Source: Fibrobacter succinogenes (GTDB lineage: Bacteria > Fibrobacterota > Fibrobacteria > Fibrobacterales > Fibrobacteraceae). From it: DNA of 64,000 nt. Every line of letters begins with the position of its first letter. Position 1 is the stretch's first letter. A program made the position numbers and the translations under genes. The notes below the pieces were generated by a model, which was not told the origin of the DNA, did no database searches, and saw nothing but the letters and a program-made list of their open reading frames with translations. The DNA lies in contig CACZAD010000007.1 of the NCBI GenBank assembly GCA_902779055.1, positions 372,001 through 436,000 of the forward strand. The letters run 5' to 3'. Of the stretch, positions 17,401 to 27,343 are shown piece by piece.

Positions 17401-18359
17401 TCGATGTTCTCGTCGAGGCTTCCGCTAAGCGTGATCCATCCGCCTTCGTTGTTTGCGAACTTGGTAGAAATCTTGGTCAGCTTGGGGGTGCCGTTGACCT
17501 TGATGGTCGCATCGAGTGGCAGGAACGGGTAGAACTTGCCGATGTGTGTCTTGATGGTAAAGTTGTACTGTAGTGTATTTTGGAGGAGCGATGCCGATAC
17601 GCTTCCGTTGATGTCCAGGTTGCTGATGGCGGGGATCGAGCTTGAAAGTTCCATCGGGACCCAGCTGAGCGGGTCTTTCACGCTGATGCTTGTCGTGACT
17701 TTGGCCTGGGTTAGGTCTTTCCGCGGGACGGAGGCGATGATGGCCACGTTGTCGTCTGCGGTATGGACTCTGCCTTTGAGGGAGACGTTTTCTTTTTCGA
17801 TGCTCGCGTCCAGCTTTAGCGATGCCGGTTCCTTGATGAAGGAACCGCTGATGCTGTCGGCGCTAACGGCGATAGACTGTTTACCGGTGCTTTGGACGAG
17901 GATGTTTTGTGCCCCCCAGCCCATATCGTTCATCTTGAACGCGAATTTTCCAACGCTGACCTTCACCGGAATCGGGAACTGCAAACGGTCCGGCAGTTCG
18001 ATGGGTTCGGCGAGTTTGGACGAATCCGAGGTGGTGGTGTCCGAAACCTGGTTGATGTCGACCTCTCCGACATCGAGGACTACGCTCCTGTTTTCGCCAA
18101 GGATGGTCACGTCCAGGTGCGGTTTGCGGATCATGTAGGTGGACTTGCCCTTTTGCACGAGGGCCGAATCGTAAAAGTGGTCAAGGAGATTGTTTTGCTT
18201 GTGTCCGTACGGGGTGATGGTCACGTCGCCAAACGTGTGCGGGCTCGAAAGCATTTCTTCGATGGCAAAATGGATATACCAGACGCCTAGTGCGATAGCG
18301 CCTACAATCACCGTCATGAGGACGGATTTGACTGCAAAAATTGATAATATCCTCTTCAA
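14436..18359 (-). CDS. TamB-like translocation/assembly protein (DUF490)
   Basis: 1307 residues, with an N-terminal transmembrane anchor (about 12-33) followed by a very long repetitive beta-rich body typical of AsmA/TamB proteins that span the periplasm. The C-terminal part (about 950-1250) is the DUF490/TamB domain: VLGTTNRPLLRGDV, NIFWNDVPW, FDIQGTITNPQP and the final barrel-facing NLSLIFGYTQDQ segment fit. Predicted to move phospholipid or help insert outer-membrane proteins with the TamA-like partner, whose start overlaps this stop by four bases. It is divergent from the SurA-like gene, so one 220-base region controls envelope biogenesis genes in both directions. Confidence 0.88.
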   Translation of the reverse strand: MKRILSIFAVKSVLMTVIVGAIALGVWYIHFAIEEMLSSPHTFGDVTITPYGHKQNNLLDHFYDSALVQKGKSTYMIRKPHLDVTILGENRSVVLDVGEVDINQVSDTTTSDSSKLAEPIELPDRLQFPIPVKVSVGKFAFKMNDMGWGAQNILVQSTGKQSIAVSADSISGSFIKEPASLKLDASIEKENVSLKGRVHTADDNVAIIASVPRKDLTQAKVTTSISVKDPLSWVPMELSSSIPAISNLDINGSVSASLLQNTLQYNFTIKTHIGKFYPFLPLDATIKVNGTPKLTKISTKFANNEGGWITLSGSLDENIDFDFSGEIAYMSAIFGPQMMPMDMDIHSLKKTGDNIEAEIETREGSTISATVNTADNMKVDFTANLSPMEPWALDWVKGNVELGRNAKLFGNFENGKLRAYVKIDSIINAYHMKADSLRMSLILDGNGITFPKGTIYTPNETFFFSGDVDWYEPTLHTSWQITQMHGGSAEATVHIGDSLIVWARADHAEISTVPFSDIELNDKLKGTITGTWRHNLDSRVGEARLDIDGNVEPFLLHSYVKIREVEDTIFVDTAYAFHNSNKVAMEGIFVLPNDSNPDYKPTAMLPIQVLHASASAEEFNIPLLLEPLGDTTLASGLFNGEIAYEESSGLLGNIEFKDLNFKDISSDLFNIRQLNVSAKKQKVELLANFDIANGIWTGDANIVVDDIFDPDRVVHLTYESANGGSIIGTGTLNNQFELLGTIDINGSWLIPGIRAEIQKTDLNIQIEGKLHEGLRGISAQLKSDSTILKYSSIANLFPFHIGGELKDGILVMNEIYTKNEFGDILLAKLSYDLLNMKLGDIDIGTPKYTLKTNRHKIVVRNVTSHLEDSEDEMSLTAKIPLVKYSFKDETFGNANLSGKSDITFSIPHTQQGQIKNNRISGNFIIDKFVYRKDLDIEITPSSLDKIISLFNNAITSLRSKEKTEAKISVSSPIDLAFHVSDSQSDSVEIITPFASFPLTLDIWVLGTTNRPLLRGDVSNANSGFIGIKSIYEFDLNTFNIFWNDVPWQHGIIDVSSTQELPYCNDSDDKEKETCPINFDIQGTITNPQPNPNSNCGTESSAAATYYNIFLGCIANESGESTDWNKLAGKAIGKVISSTANRTLGGDYIGDIDMKVKLFNNSSNSEKDSSYFKIPISLNRWVKNLSLIFGYTQDQSENPTYEQALQFGATYTLPVFQEKEYSHKNHLNPTLSLNGLLISKQYLSNTGTESNENRIEKNIGINYTYKFWNPCLLGIGHCETVRPPRAMLQPNDPTLNDSKGTAPTRKAK

Positions 18360-18497
18360 GTGACCCTAATATAGATAATGTAGTGTATCATAAAGGGGTG
18401 TATGTATGCAACTTGCGCTTGAAAATATATGGAAATTGTAAACTATTGTTTATTTGGAATAAAGTAATTTATCTGTACTGGTCGAGGAAGACCACGT

Positions 18498-18558
18498 CCT
18501 TCCTGCTGTCTACTTCCTACTTCCAACTTCCTACTTCCTACTAAAAATTGTTATATTC
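18498..18558 (+). promoter_or_regulatory. TTCCTAC array and probable promoter of the SurA-like gene
   Basis: Varied TTCCTAC/TTCCAAC units cover 18498-18541, followed by CTAAAAATTGTTATATT; TATATT at 18552-18557 lies 27 bases before ATG 18584. The same layout is found before glyA. Confidence 0.5.
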
Positions 18559-18583
18559 ACGCTCACATATCCATGAGGACTTT

Positions 18584-20668
18584 ATGAAAAAGGCTTTGCT
18601 TGCAGTTTTTTCTTTGTGTACCCTAGTCTTTACGGGGTGCAATTCCATTGGAGACAAGGATACTCTTATCGCTAGAGTCAATGGCGAACCCATTTTTAGG
18701 GAAGACTATGCCTTCATGATGCGTGTCGGGAACATCGTCCCGAATACCGACCAGATGCGCAAGGCCTCCGGATCCTTGTTCAGCCGCAAGGCTCTCTATA
18801 CGGTTGCTCTCGAGAATAATCCAGAACTCAAGGATTTGCTTGCAAACCGCAACTTTACGGTCGACAACTATCTTCTCACGTTTGTCTACCAGCGTCTTTA
18901 CTCGATGGACCGCCTGACGTACAGCGATGACGAACTTGCCTTCTATTTCGACAAGCATCGTGAACAGTTTGGCGATTCTGTTTCCTATATGACCGTTCGC
19001 GGCAAGGTGGCCGAGGCCAAGTATATCGAATCCAATATGGATTCCCTGAAGTCCTACGCTTTCCAGCACAGGGACTTGTCTAAGCCCGAAAGCGAGGTCA
19101 CGATTACGGATGCCATCAAGGAACGCTTTGTTTCGGAACATCGCCAGCGCGTTATGCGCGAAACCGCTCCTGCGTTGATGAAAAAGTTCAACATCGTGGA
19201 AACCGAAATCCAGATGCCTTCTGTAGAAGAATACTACGAATCGCACAAGAACAATTACATGACTCCGTATGGCTACGTCGTGTATCACGTCGAATCTCCG
19301 GACTCCATGTCTCTTGTAAAGCGCTTCAAGGGCAAAAAGATCGACCTGCCCAAGTTCATGAAGATTGCTGCCAAGTACAGCGCCAACGAAACGACTAAAA
19401 AGGCCAATGGATATGTAGGCAAGGTCGTTATCGGCCACCCGCTCCCGTACGGCATCGGCTTTGTTTCGAACATGTTCTTTGAAATGGATAGCGTTTCCGA
19501 CAATTACGTTTCCACGGTGCTCCGTTCCGAAACTACAGGACGTTACCACGTGTTCTACCGTGTTTCTGCGGCTCCGTCCGAGGTCAAACCGCTTGACCGT
19601 GTCCGCGAAACCATCAAGTACGAACTTGCCAATACGGCCAACTATGAACTTGATTCGTCCTATGTCCTCGTGACCAAGAATGGTGAACCCGCCATTCGTG
19701 AAAAGGACGTCATGGATACGTATGCAGACAATCCGGGCATGGTCCGTTCCCGCAGAACGCACCAGCAGATTGTGAACTCCTTGGCGACCCAGCTCGCTTT
19801 TGCTTCTGAAGCTCGTGAAATTGGCCTCGACCATTCCTGGGAGTACAGGGCCCTGCGCCGCCAGAGCGATGTAGACTTTATCATCAAGCAGTACAGAAAG
19901 AAGGTGATTAACCGTATCGCTGTTCCCGAAGATTCCCTCAAGGCTTTGTTCGAACGCTGGGGCGGTAATCCGGGTCATCCGAACATGAGCTACGAAGACT
20001 CCCGTGCTGATTTGAACAACTGGTTCGAAATCCCCGAAAACCTCTTGAAGAGAACGTATTACTACGCCGAAGAAGATTACCTCCCGGCTACTTACGAACA
20101 GGCTATCAAGCGCGTGTTCGAAGACGCCAACTTGCAGTACCGTTCGGACCGCTGGGACAAGGCTGTCGTGACGGCCTGGGGTACGGCCAAGGTGGATCTG
20201 TTTGCTGATAACTTAACGCTCTTGCCGCAGGAACAGTCCGTCGAAGTGGCTATGCGTGCTGCCGATTCGCTCTATGCGCAGGAAAAGAGCCTTGAAAAGG
20301 CTTTGATCGCATGGACCGGTATCCGTGAACGTTATTCTGAAATCGATTCCGTGGCCCGCAAGGCGACCTTCGAAATCGCCCACATCCAGAGTGACAAGGA
20401 AGAATACGACAAGGCCCAGAGAGAATACAGGGCCTTCTACAGGGTGTGGCCGGATTCTCCGGATGCCGAAAAGGCGATGTTCAGCCGCGGTTTCATCTTG
20501 AACGAGAACCTGCATAAGGATGCCGAAGCTCTCAAGGTCTTTGAAGAATTCAAGAAGCTCTACCCGAAGAGCGACTTGAACGAATCCGTCGATTGGCTTG
20601 TCCAGAACATCAAGAGCAACGGCAAGCTCGCCGACGAACTCATGAAGAAAATCGAATCTGAAGAGTAA
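18584..20668 (+). CDS. Lipoprotein peptidyl-prolyl isomerase, SurA/PpiC-like, with TPR-like C-terminus
   Basis: ATG 18584 starts a lipoprotein signal peptide (LCTLVFTGC). The N-terminal third is a SurA-like helical chaperone segment (IARVNGEPIFREDYAF, the common opening of parvulin-type chaperones). Residues about 215-345 look like a PpiC parvulin domain (FMKIAAKYSANE, GYVGKVVIGHPLPYGIGF, TGRYHVFYRV). After a second helical region, the C-terminal 130 residues form TPR-like repeats (EKALIAWTGIRERYSEID, DAEALKVFEEFKKLYPKSD). It probably guides outer-membrane proteins through the periplasm, fitting the divergent TamAB pair. Whether the isomerase site is active cannot be decided by eye. 694 residues. 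Confidence 0.8.
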   Translation: MKKALLAVFSLCTLVFTGCNSIGDKDTLIARVNGEPIFREDYAFMMRVGNIVPNTDQMRKASGSLFSRKALYTVALENNPELKDLLANRNFTVDNYLLTFVYQRLYSMDRLTYSDDELAFYFDKHREQFGDSVSYMTVRGKVAEAKYIESNMDSLKSYAFQHRDLSKPESEVTITDAIKERFVSEHRQRVMRETAPALMKKFNIVETEIQMPSVEEYYESHKNNYMTPYGYVVYHVESPDSMSLVKRFKGKKIDLPKFMKIAAKYSANETTKKANGYVGKVVIGHPLPYGIGFVSNMFFEMDSVSDNYVSTVLRSETTGRYHVFYRVSAAPSEVKPLDRVRETIKYELANTANYELDSSYVLVTKNGEPAIREKDVMDTYADNPGMVRSRRTHQQIVNSLATQLAFASEAREIGLDHSWEYRALRRQSDVDFIIKQYRKKVINRIAVPEDSLKALFERWGGNPGHPNMSYEDSRADLNNWFEIPENLLKRTYYYAEEDYLPATYEQAIKRVFEDANLQYRSDRWDKAVVTAWGTAKVDLFADNLTLLPQEQSVEVAMRAADSLYAQEKSLEKALIAWTGIRERYSEIDSVARKATFEIAHIQSDKEEYDKAQREYRAFYRVWPDSPDAEKAMFSRGFILNENLHKDAEALKVFEEFKKLYPKSDLNESVDWLVQNIKSNGKLADELMKKIESEE

Positions 20669-20673
20669 TTGAG

Positions 20674-20780
20674 TAGACAGTAGACGGTAGGAAGTAGACA
20701 GTTTTTTGTCTTTTTGCTTCCTACTTCCTATTAAATTCTGCCTACTTCCTACTTCCTACATCCTACTAAAAACTATATTT
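20674..20780 (+). promoter_or_regulatory. Inverted and direct TTCCTAC repeats with probable ndk promoter
   Basis: TAGGAAGTAG (20688-20697) is the exact reverse complement of CTACTTCCTA (20721-20730), so the region can fold into a 10-bp stem; further TTCCTAC units run to 20766, then CTAAAAACTATATTT with TATATT at 20774-20779. It lies between the SurA-like stop and ndk and could both end the first transcript and start the second. Confidence 0.45.
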
Positions 20781-20808
20781 CTAACATCTTTAACTAAAAG
20801 GTACTACT

Positions 20809-21261
20809 ATGGAAATGACATTTGCAATGATCAAGCCGAATGCAGTCAAGTCTGGTTTGGTGGGTCGTATTATTGATCGCTACATCAGCGCCGGTCTCTC
20901 CGTCTGCGCCGTGAAGATGCATCAGATGACTTCTGAAGATGCTCGCGGTTTCTATGCAGAACACGTCGAGAAGCCGTTCTTCCCGGAACTCGAAGCCTAC
21001 ATGACCAAGGGCCCGTCCGTCATGCTCGCTCTCGGTGGCGAAAACGCAATTGCAAAGGTCCGCGCCATTAACGGTGCTACCAATCCGGCTAAGGCAGAAC
21101 CGGGTACCCTCCGCTACGATTTTGCTCCTTCCATGACCGAAAACGTTGTCCACAGCTCCGACAGTCCGGCATCCGCCGAACGCGAACTCGACTTCTGGTT
21201 CAAGAAGGAAGAACGCTACGCTTACGAAATGCCTTCTCTCAAGGCCTGCTGCGTTCTCTAA
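20809..21261 (+). CDS. ndk: Nucleoside diphosphate kinase
   Basis: 150 residues, full length. It transfers phosphate between NTPs and NDPs through a phospho-histidine. Family landmarks are TFAMIKPNAVKSGLVGRII, an MTSEDARGFYAEH segment, MLALGGENAI, NPAKAEPGTLRYDF and the active-site NVVHSSDSPASAERE with the catalytic His. An AAAAGG ribosome site precedes ATG 20809. It is 53 bases upstream of sdhC, so it may be cotranscribed with the sdh operon; no terminator is visible between them. Confidence 0.97.
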   Translation: MEMTFAMIKPNAVKSGLVGRIIDRYISAGLSVCAVKMHQMTSEDARGFYAEHVEKPFFPELEAYMTKGPSVMLALGGENAIAKVRAINGATNPAKAEPGTLRYDFAPSMTENVVHSSDSPASAERELDFWFKKEERYAYEMPSLKACCVL

Positions 21262-21314
21262 TAGAGTGTAACAAAAAACAATAAAATAAAATCCCCTTAA
21301 GGAGACAGACTCAA

Positions 21315-22160
21315 ATGAAATGGATCATCACGTATCTTACTTCTTCCATTGGTAAGAAGCAGATCATGGGATGCACAGGTGCTTTCTTGGCCCTGTTCAT
21401 CTTTGGCCACATGTGTGGTAACTTCCAGCTCTTGAATTTCGACCAGGCTTCGGCCCAGGCATCGTACAATGCCTATACCGAATTCTTGACCGGATTCAAC
21501 CCGCTCCACTTCCCGGTGAAGATGATTTACCTCGTCGAACTGGTGCTCGTGGCTGCTTTCGCACTCCATATTTTCCTTGCTGTTAAGTTGAAAATCGAAA
21601 ACAAGAAGGCTCGTGGCGGAATCGAATACGAAGTCAACACTCGCAAGGGCAAGAAGACTTTCGCAACGTTCACCATGATCTGGTCTGGCCTCTTCATTCT
21701 CGGCTTCCTCATCCAGCACCTCATGATGCTCAAGTTCGGCGAACACTACCTCTATCTGAACGACAAGGGCGAAATCGTCCGCGACATGTGGCTCACCACC
21801 ATCCAAATGTTTGCAAATCCGGGTTGGGCTGCATTCTATGTTGTTAGCATGTTCGTTATCGGCCTTCACCTCTTCCACGCTATTTCTTCTGCATTCCAGA
21901 CGATGGGTATCGCTCACCAGAAGTGGACTCCGATCATCGATCTCGCTGGTATCGTCTATAGCGTCGTCGTGGCTCTCGGTTTCGGCATCACGGCAGTAGC
22001 TTCTTACTACCTCGCTAACCAGCCGGAAACCCAGGCTCTCATCGAAAAGTCCCGTTCTCTCCAGCCGCAGCTCGAACAGCAGAAGGCCAAGGCCGACAAG
22101 GCTGCTTTCGTCATTCCGTCTGTTGGCGAAGTACAAGTTTCTTTCAACATTGAAAAGTAA
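21315..22160 (+). CDS. sdhC: Succinate dehydrogenase/fumarate reductase cytochrome b558 subunit
   Basis: 281 residues with five transmembrane segments, belonging to the b558-type single-subunit anchor found with Bacteroidetes- and Bacillus-like enzymes. Likely haem-ligand histidines lie in GHMCGN (about residue 32), ALHIF, IQHLM and GLHLFH. It anchors SdhAB to the inner membrane and passes electrons between menaquinone and the iron-sulphur subunit. In a succinate-producing organism it would act mainly as fumarate reductase. AAGGAG stands before ATG 21315, and sdhA starts 11 bases after its stop. The C-terminus has an unusual charged tail ([15 protein letters not shown]). Confidence 0.93.
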   Translation: MKWIITYLTSSIGKKQIMGCTGAFLALFIFGHMCGNFQLLNFDQASAQASYNAYTEFLTGFNPLHFPVKMIYLVELVLVAAFALHIFLAVKLKIENKKARGGIEYEVNTRKGKKTFATFTMIWSGLFILGFLIQHLMMLKFGEHYLYLNDKGEIVRDMWLTTIQMFANPGWAAFYVVSMFVIGLHLFHAISSAFQTMGIAHQKWTPIIDLAGIVYSVVVALGFGITAVASYYLANQPETQALIEKSRSLQPQLEQQKAKADKAAFVIPSVGEVQVSFNIEK

Positions 22161-22171
22161 GGAGACCACTA

Positions 22172-24084
22172 ATGATTCTTGACTCTAAAATTCCTGGTGG
22201 TTCTATCGACGAAAAGTGGACCAAGCACAAGTTCGAACTCAAGCTTGTGAACCCGGCCAACAAGCGTAAGTTTACGGTGCTCGTCGTGGGTACTGGCCTT
22301 GCTGGTGCATCTGCCGCCGCTTCTCTTGCTGAACTTGGATACAACGTAAAGTCCTTCTGCATTCAGGATAGCCCGCGTCGTGCTCACTCCATCGCTGCTC
22401 AGGGCGGTATCAACGCTGCCAAGAACTACAAGAACGATGGTGACTCTGTTTATCGTTTGTTCTATGATACCGTGAAGGGCGGTGACTTCCGCGCTCGCGA
22501 AGCCAACGTTCATCGTTTGGCTGAAAACTCCAACCTCATCATCGACCAGTGCGTCGCTCAGGGCGTTCCGTTCGGTCGTGAATACGGTGGCCTCCTCGAC
22601 AACCGTTCCTTCGGTGGTACGCAGGTTTCCCGTACGTTCTACGCTCGTGGTCAGACGGGTCAGCAGCTCCTCCTCGGTGCATACCAGGCTCTCATGCGCC
22701 AGGTTGCTGCCGGTAAGGTCAAGCTCTTCCCGCGTCGCGAAATGATGGACCTCGTCGTTATCGACGGCAAGGCTCGTGGTATCATCGTCCGTAACCTCAT
22801 CACTGGCGAACTCGAAAGCCACGTGGGTGACGCTGTCTGCCTTTGCACCGGCGGTTACGGTAACGTCTATTATCTTTCTACCAACGCTCAGGGTTCCAAC
22901 GTCACGGCTGCATTCCGTGCCTACAAGCGCGGCGCTCTCTTTGCAAACCCGTGCTATACCCAGATTCACCCGACTTGCATTCCGCGTCATGGCGACTTGC
23001 AGTCCAAGCTCACCTTGATGAGTGAATCTCTCCGTAACGATGGTCGTATTTGGGTCCCGCGCAAGGCTGGCGACACCCGCAGCCCGGACCAGATCCCGGA
23101 AGAAGATCGTTACTACTACCTCGAAGAAAAGTACCCGAGCTTCGGTAACCTCGTCCCGCGTGACGTGGCTTCCCGTAACGCCAAGCAGGTCTGCGACGCA
23201 GGTCTCGGTGTGGGTTCCACCAAGCAGGCCGTTTACCTCGACTTCGCAGACGCTATCGAACGCATGGGCGTTGCAGGTGTTTCTGCCAAGTATGGTAACT
23301 TGTTCCAGATGTACGAAAAGATCACCGATGAAGACCCGTACAAGGTCCCGATGCGTATCTTCCCGGCTATCCACTACACGATGGGTGGCCTCTGGGTTGA
23401 CTACGATTTGATGTCCACCATCCCGGGCTGCTTCGTCCTCGGTGAAGCAAACTTCTCTGACCACGGTGCAAACCGCCTTGGCGCATCCGCCTTGATGCAG
23501 GGCCTCTCCGATGGTTACTTTGTTATTCCGTTCACCATCGGTGGCTACTTTGCCGGCACCAAGCTCGAAAAGGTTTCCGAATCTGATCCTGCTTTCACCG
23601 ACTGCAAGAAGCAGACCGAAGAACGTATCCACAAGCTCCTTTCCGTCAAGGGTCACCGCACTGTTAACGAATTCCACCGCGAACTCGGTAACATCATGTG
23701 GGAATACGTGGGCATGGCTCGTAACGAAGCCGGCCTCAAGACCGCTCTCGAAAAGATTCCGGCCCTCCGTGCCGAATTCTGGGAAGACGTGAATGTCGTC
23801 GGTTCCGAAGGTTCCTTCAACCAGAACCTCGAACGTGCCGGCCGCGTTGCTGACTTCCTCGAATTTGCTGAAGTCCTCACTCTCGACGCTCTCCATCGTA
23901 AAGAATCTTGCGGTGGCCACTTCCGTGAAGAAAGCCAGACTCCGGAAGGCGAAGCAAAGCGCGATGACGAAAACTTCTGCTATGTCGGCGCTTGGGAATA
24001 CAAGGGCGACGGTATCGCCCCGGAACTTTCCAAGGAACCTCTTACCTTTGATAACGTCCACCTTGTGACTAGGAGCTACAAATA

Positions 24085-24085
<1 letters not shown>
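22172..24085 (+). CDS. sdhA: Succinate dehydrogenase/fumarate reductase flavoprotein subunit
   Basis: 637 residues, full length. FAD-binding [17 protein letters not shown] near residue 37, the histidyl-FAD segment [15 protein letters not shown], substrate-site [10 protein letters not shown] and [12 protein letters not shown], and [18 protein letters not shown] are all present. It carries out fumarate reduction or succinate oxidation at the cytoplasmic face. Second gene of sdhCAB; its stop TAA shares one base with the sdhB ATG. Codon use is highly biased, fitting an abundant enzyme: succinate is the main fermentation product of Fibrobacter. Confidence 0.96.
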
Positions 24086-24801
<716 letters not shown>

Positions 24802-24827
24802 CCTTAATCCCTGACCAAAACATTTCA

Positions 24828-24858
24828 AAAAGGACCGCAGCGATGCGGCCCTTTTTTG
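24828..24858 (+). terminator. Rho-independent terminator of sdhCAB
   Basis: AAGGACCGCA pairs with TGCGGCCCTT across a GCGA loop (one mismatch) and TTTTTT follows. Confidence 0.85.
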
Positions 24859-25006
24859 TTTGTAATCCGTAATCGTCCAAATCTCGCGGGAATCGGTCAT
24901 TTTTTCGGGAAATCCCCAAAAGAAGTTGTAGCCTGCTTATGCTTGTGGCGCCTTATGACCGCTTGCTTTCCTATATTTCCATCAGAAATTAAAAAAGGAA
25001 TCAAAA

Positions 25007-25798
25007 ATGAAAAAGATTTTTGCGATGCTTGCTGCTTTTGCTTGTGCCGCTGTTCTCTCTGCCTGTAACGACCAGAAGTCCGAAACTAAGGCCGCTGCCG
25101 ATGAATCCTTCAACAAGGTCAAGGCGGCAGGCGTGTTCATCCTCGGCCTCGATGATTCTTTCCCGCCGATGGGCTTCCGCGACAAGGACAACAACATCGT
25201 GGGCTTTGATATTGACCTCGCGACAGAAGTTTGCGCTCGTCTGGGCGTCAAGCTCAAGACTCAGCCGATTTCCTGGGACGCCAAGGAACAGGAACTGAAC
25301 ACCGGCAAGATTGACTGCATCTGGAACGGCTTGAGCGTTGACTCAGCACGTGCCAAAGCGATGAACTTGAGCGACGCCTACCTCAAGAACCGTATGATTT
25401 TCACGGTGAAGGACAAGGCTATCGCAAACCTTGCTGCTCTCGCCGGCAAGAAGATTGCCGTGCAGAACGGTTCTACTGCCCAGAAGCTTTTGGACGCTTC
25501 CGATGCAGGCAAGGCTGCCAAGGAAATCGTTCCGTTTGACGACAACCAGACGGCTCTCATGGATTTGGACAAGGGCGGTGTCGATGCCGTGTTCCTCGAC
25601 GAAATCGTTGCCAAGTACTGGATTGTCACGAACGCCAAGCCGTACATCGTCTTGGAAGAAGGTCTTTCCGACGAAGTTTACGCTGTGGGCTTCCGCAAAA
25701 AGGACCAGGCTCTCCGCGATTCCGTGAACAACGTCCTCGCTGCGATGAAGGCCGACGGCAAGTTCGCCGAAATCTCTGCCAAGTGGTTCGGCAAGTAA
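25007..25798 (+). CDS. Polar amino-acid ABC transporter, substrate-binding lipoprotein
   Basis: 263 residues; the lipobox AVLSAC puts the modified Cys at position 20. Family 3 solute-binding fold: LGLDDSFPPMGFRD at the first strand, GFDIDLATEVCARLG, WDAKEQELNTGKIDCIWNGLS and VQNGSTAQ. It captures an amino acid, likely glutamine, arginine or cystine type (the ligand cannot be fixed from sequence), and delivers it to the permease 18 bases downstream. A CCTATATTTCC -10-like element lies about 35 bases upstream, and a GGAATC ribosome site precedes ATG 25007. Confidence 0.9.
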   Translation: MKKIFAMLAAFACAAVLSACNDQKSETKAAADESFNKVKAAGVFILGLDDSFPPMGFRDKDNNIVGFDIDLATEVCARLGVKLKTQPISWDAKEQELNTGKIDCIWNGLSVDSARAKAMNLSDAYLKNRMIFTVKDKAIANLAALAGKKIAVQNGSTAQKLLDASDAGKAAKEIVPFDDNQTALMDLDKGGVDAVFLDEIVAKYWIVTNAKPYIVLEEGLSDEVYAVGFRKKDQALRDSVNNVLAAMKADGKFAEISAKWFGK

Positions 25799-25816
25799 CT
25801 TTCGACGCTTATTCCC

Positions 25817-26476
25817 ATGTCTGATTTGAATTCCTTACTCCCGATTCTCTGGGGCGGCTTCTGCACGACGCTTGCGATTTTCGCACTTACGTTGTTGTTC
25901 TCGATTCCGCTCGGCTTGCTTGTGGCGGTTCTCAAGATGAGCCGCTACCGCATTATCCGTTACCCCGTTTCGTTCTACATCTCGGTCATGCGCGGAACAC
26001 CGCTCTTGCTCCAGATTGTGGCGATTTACTTTGGCTCGTACTACTTGAGCGAATACACGGGAGTGGAATTTTCGTTCGACCGTTTCCCGGCAGTGATTGT
26101 CGCTTTCTCGATCAATTATGCCGCTTATTTTGCCGAAATCTTTCGCGGTGGCATCCAGTCCATTCCGAAGGGCCAGTACGAGGCGGCTGCAATGCTCGGT
26201 CTTACGCGTGGTCAGACATTCTATCGCATCATTCTTCCGCAGGTGGTCAAGCGCGTTGTGCCTGCTAGTGCAAACGAAGTCATTACGCTTGTGAAGGATA
26301 CGTCCTTGGCGCAGGTGATTGCCGTGACGGAACTCTTTGCGCTTGCCAAAAAGCAACAGGCCGCTTACGCAAGCATCTATCCGTTGTTTGTCGCGGGTGT
26401 ATTCTATTACGTGGCGAATCTTCTTTTGAGCGTGTTGTTCGCTTATGTTGAACGTAAGCTGAATTACTACAAGTGA
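25817..26476 (+). CDS. Polar amino-acid ABC transporter permease
   Basis: 219 residues with five or so membrane segments, HisM/GlnP family. It opens with SLLPILWGGFCTTLAIFALTLL and carries the EAA coupling loop EAAAMLGLTRGQTFYRIILPQ that docks onto the ATPase. Only one permease gene is present, so a homodimer is expected. It lies between the binding protein and the ATPase; the stop TGA overlaps a possible GTG of the next frame. Confidence 0.93.
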   Translation: MSDLNSLLPILWGGFCTTLAIFALTLLFSIPLGLLVAVLKMSRYRIIRYPVSFYISVMRGTPLLLQIVAIYFGSYYLSEYTGVEFSFDRFPAVIVAFSINYAAYFAEIFRGGIQSIPKGQYEAAAMLGLTRGQTFYRIILPQVVKRVVPASANEVITLVKDTSLAQVIAVTELFALAKKQQAAYASIYPLFVAGVFYYVANLLLSVLFAYVERKLNYYK

Positions 26477-26484
26477 GGTGTGGC

Positions 26485-27282
26485 ATGACTATTGAAAAAA
26501 CTCAACCGACCGCACCGATTCTTGAAGTCAAGCATCTGAAAAAGTCTTTTGGCGACTTGCAGGTGCTCAAGGATATTTCGCTTGACCTCAACGCAGGCGA
26601 GGTGCTGTCGATTATCGGCCCGTCAGGTTCCGGTAAAAGTACGCTCCTCCGTTGCCTTACGCAGCTCGAAACTTTCGAAGCGGGCGAGGTCAAGGTCGAT
26701 GGCAAGGACATGGTGACCCCGGTTCCCGGCAAGGAAGGCAAAATCAAGTACGCCCCGACAAAGGTCTTGCGCGAAATCCGCCTTTCGACAGGCCTTGTTT
26801 TCCAGAATTTCAATTTGTTCCCGCATTTGACGGTTCTCCAGAATTTGACGCTTGCGCCAATCCGTGTGCTCGGAGTCAATCGTGAAAAAGCCCGTGCAAC
26901 CGGGCGTCGACTGCTCAAGGAAATGGGGCTCGAAGGCAAGGAATCGTCTTACCCCTGCGAACTCAGTGGCGGTCAGCAGCAGCGTGTGTCCATTGCTCGC
27001 GCCTTGGCGTTAAAGCCGAAGATTCTCTTCTTTGACGAACCGACCAGCGCCTTGGATCCGGAACTGACCGGCGAAGTGCTCAAGATTATCAAGCAACTTG
27101 CCGAAGAACACATGACGATGGTCATCGTGACGCACGAAATGGCTTTTGCCCGCGATGTGGCGAACAAGGTCATTTTTATGGACAAGGGAGTCGTTGTGGA
27201 ACAAGGTACGCCGGACTTTGTGTTCAACCAGTCCGAAAACAAGCGCCTGGCGTCATTCCTAAAGCGCTTCTCTCGTGCGTAA
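26485..27282 (+). CDS. Polar amino-acid ABC transporter ATP-binding protein
   Basis: 265 residues from ATG 26485, which has GAGG six bases upstream; GTG 26473 in frame overlaps the permease stop and would add four residues. Walker A GPSGSGKST, signature LSGGQQQRVSIARAL, Walker B ILFFDEPTSALDPE and the H-loop VTHEM are all present. Close to GlnQ/HisP. Compared with GlnQ there is a small charged insertion (TPVPGKEGKIKYAPTK, about 75-90) before the Q-loop. It completes the three-gene importer. Confidence 0.94.
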   Translation: MTIEKTQPTAPILEVKHLKKSFGDLQVLKDISLDLNAGEVLSIIGPSGSGKSTLLRCLTQLETFEAGEVKVDGKDMVTPVPGKEGKIKYAPTKVLREIRLSTGLVFQNFNLFPHLTVLQNLTLAPIRVLGVNREKARATGRRLLKEMGLEGKESSYPCELSGGQQQRVSIARALALKPKILFFDEPTSALDPELTGEVLKIIKQLAEEHMTMVIVTHEMAFARDVANKVIFMDKGVVVEQGTPDFVFNQSENKRLASFLKRFSRA

Positions 27283-27343
27283 TTTGACATCCAAACGAAG
27301 TCTCAACACATTTTTATAATTTTTTGTTAAAGATTATAAAATG

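Noticed and set aside
22169..24061. A 630-codon minus-strand open frame opposite sdhA
   Set aside because: Shadow of the strongly biased sdhA gene.
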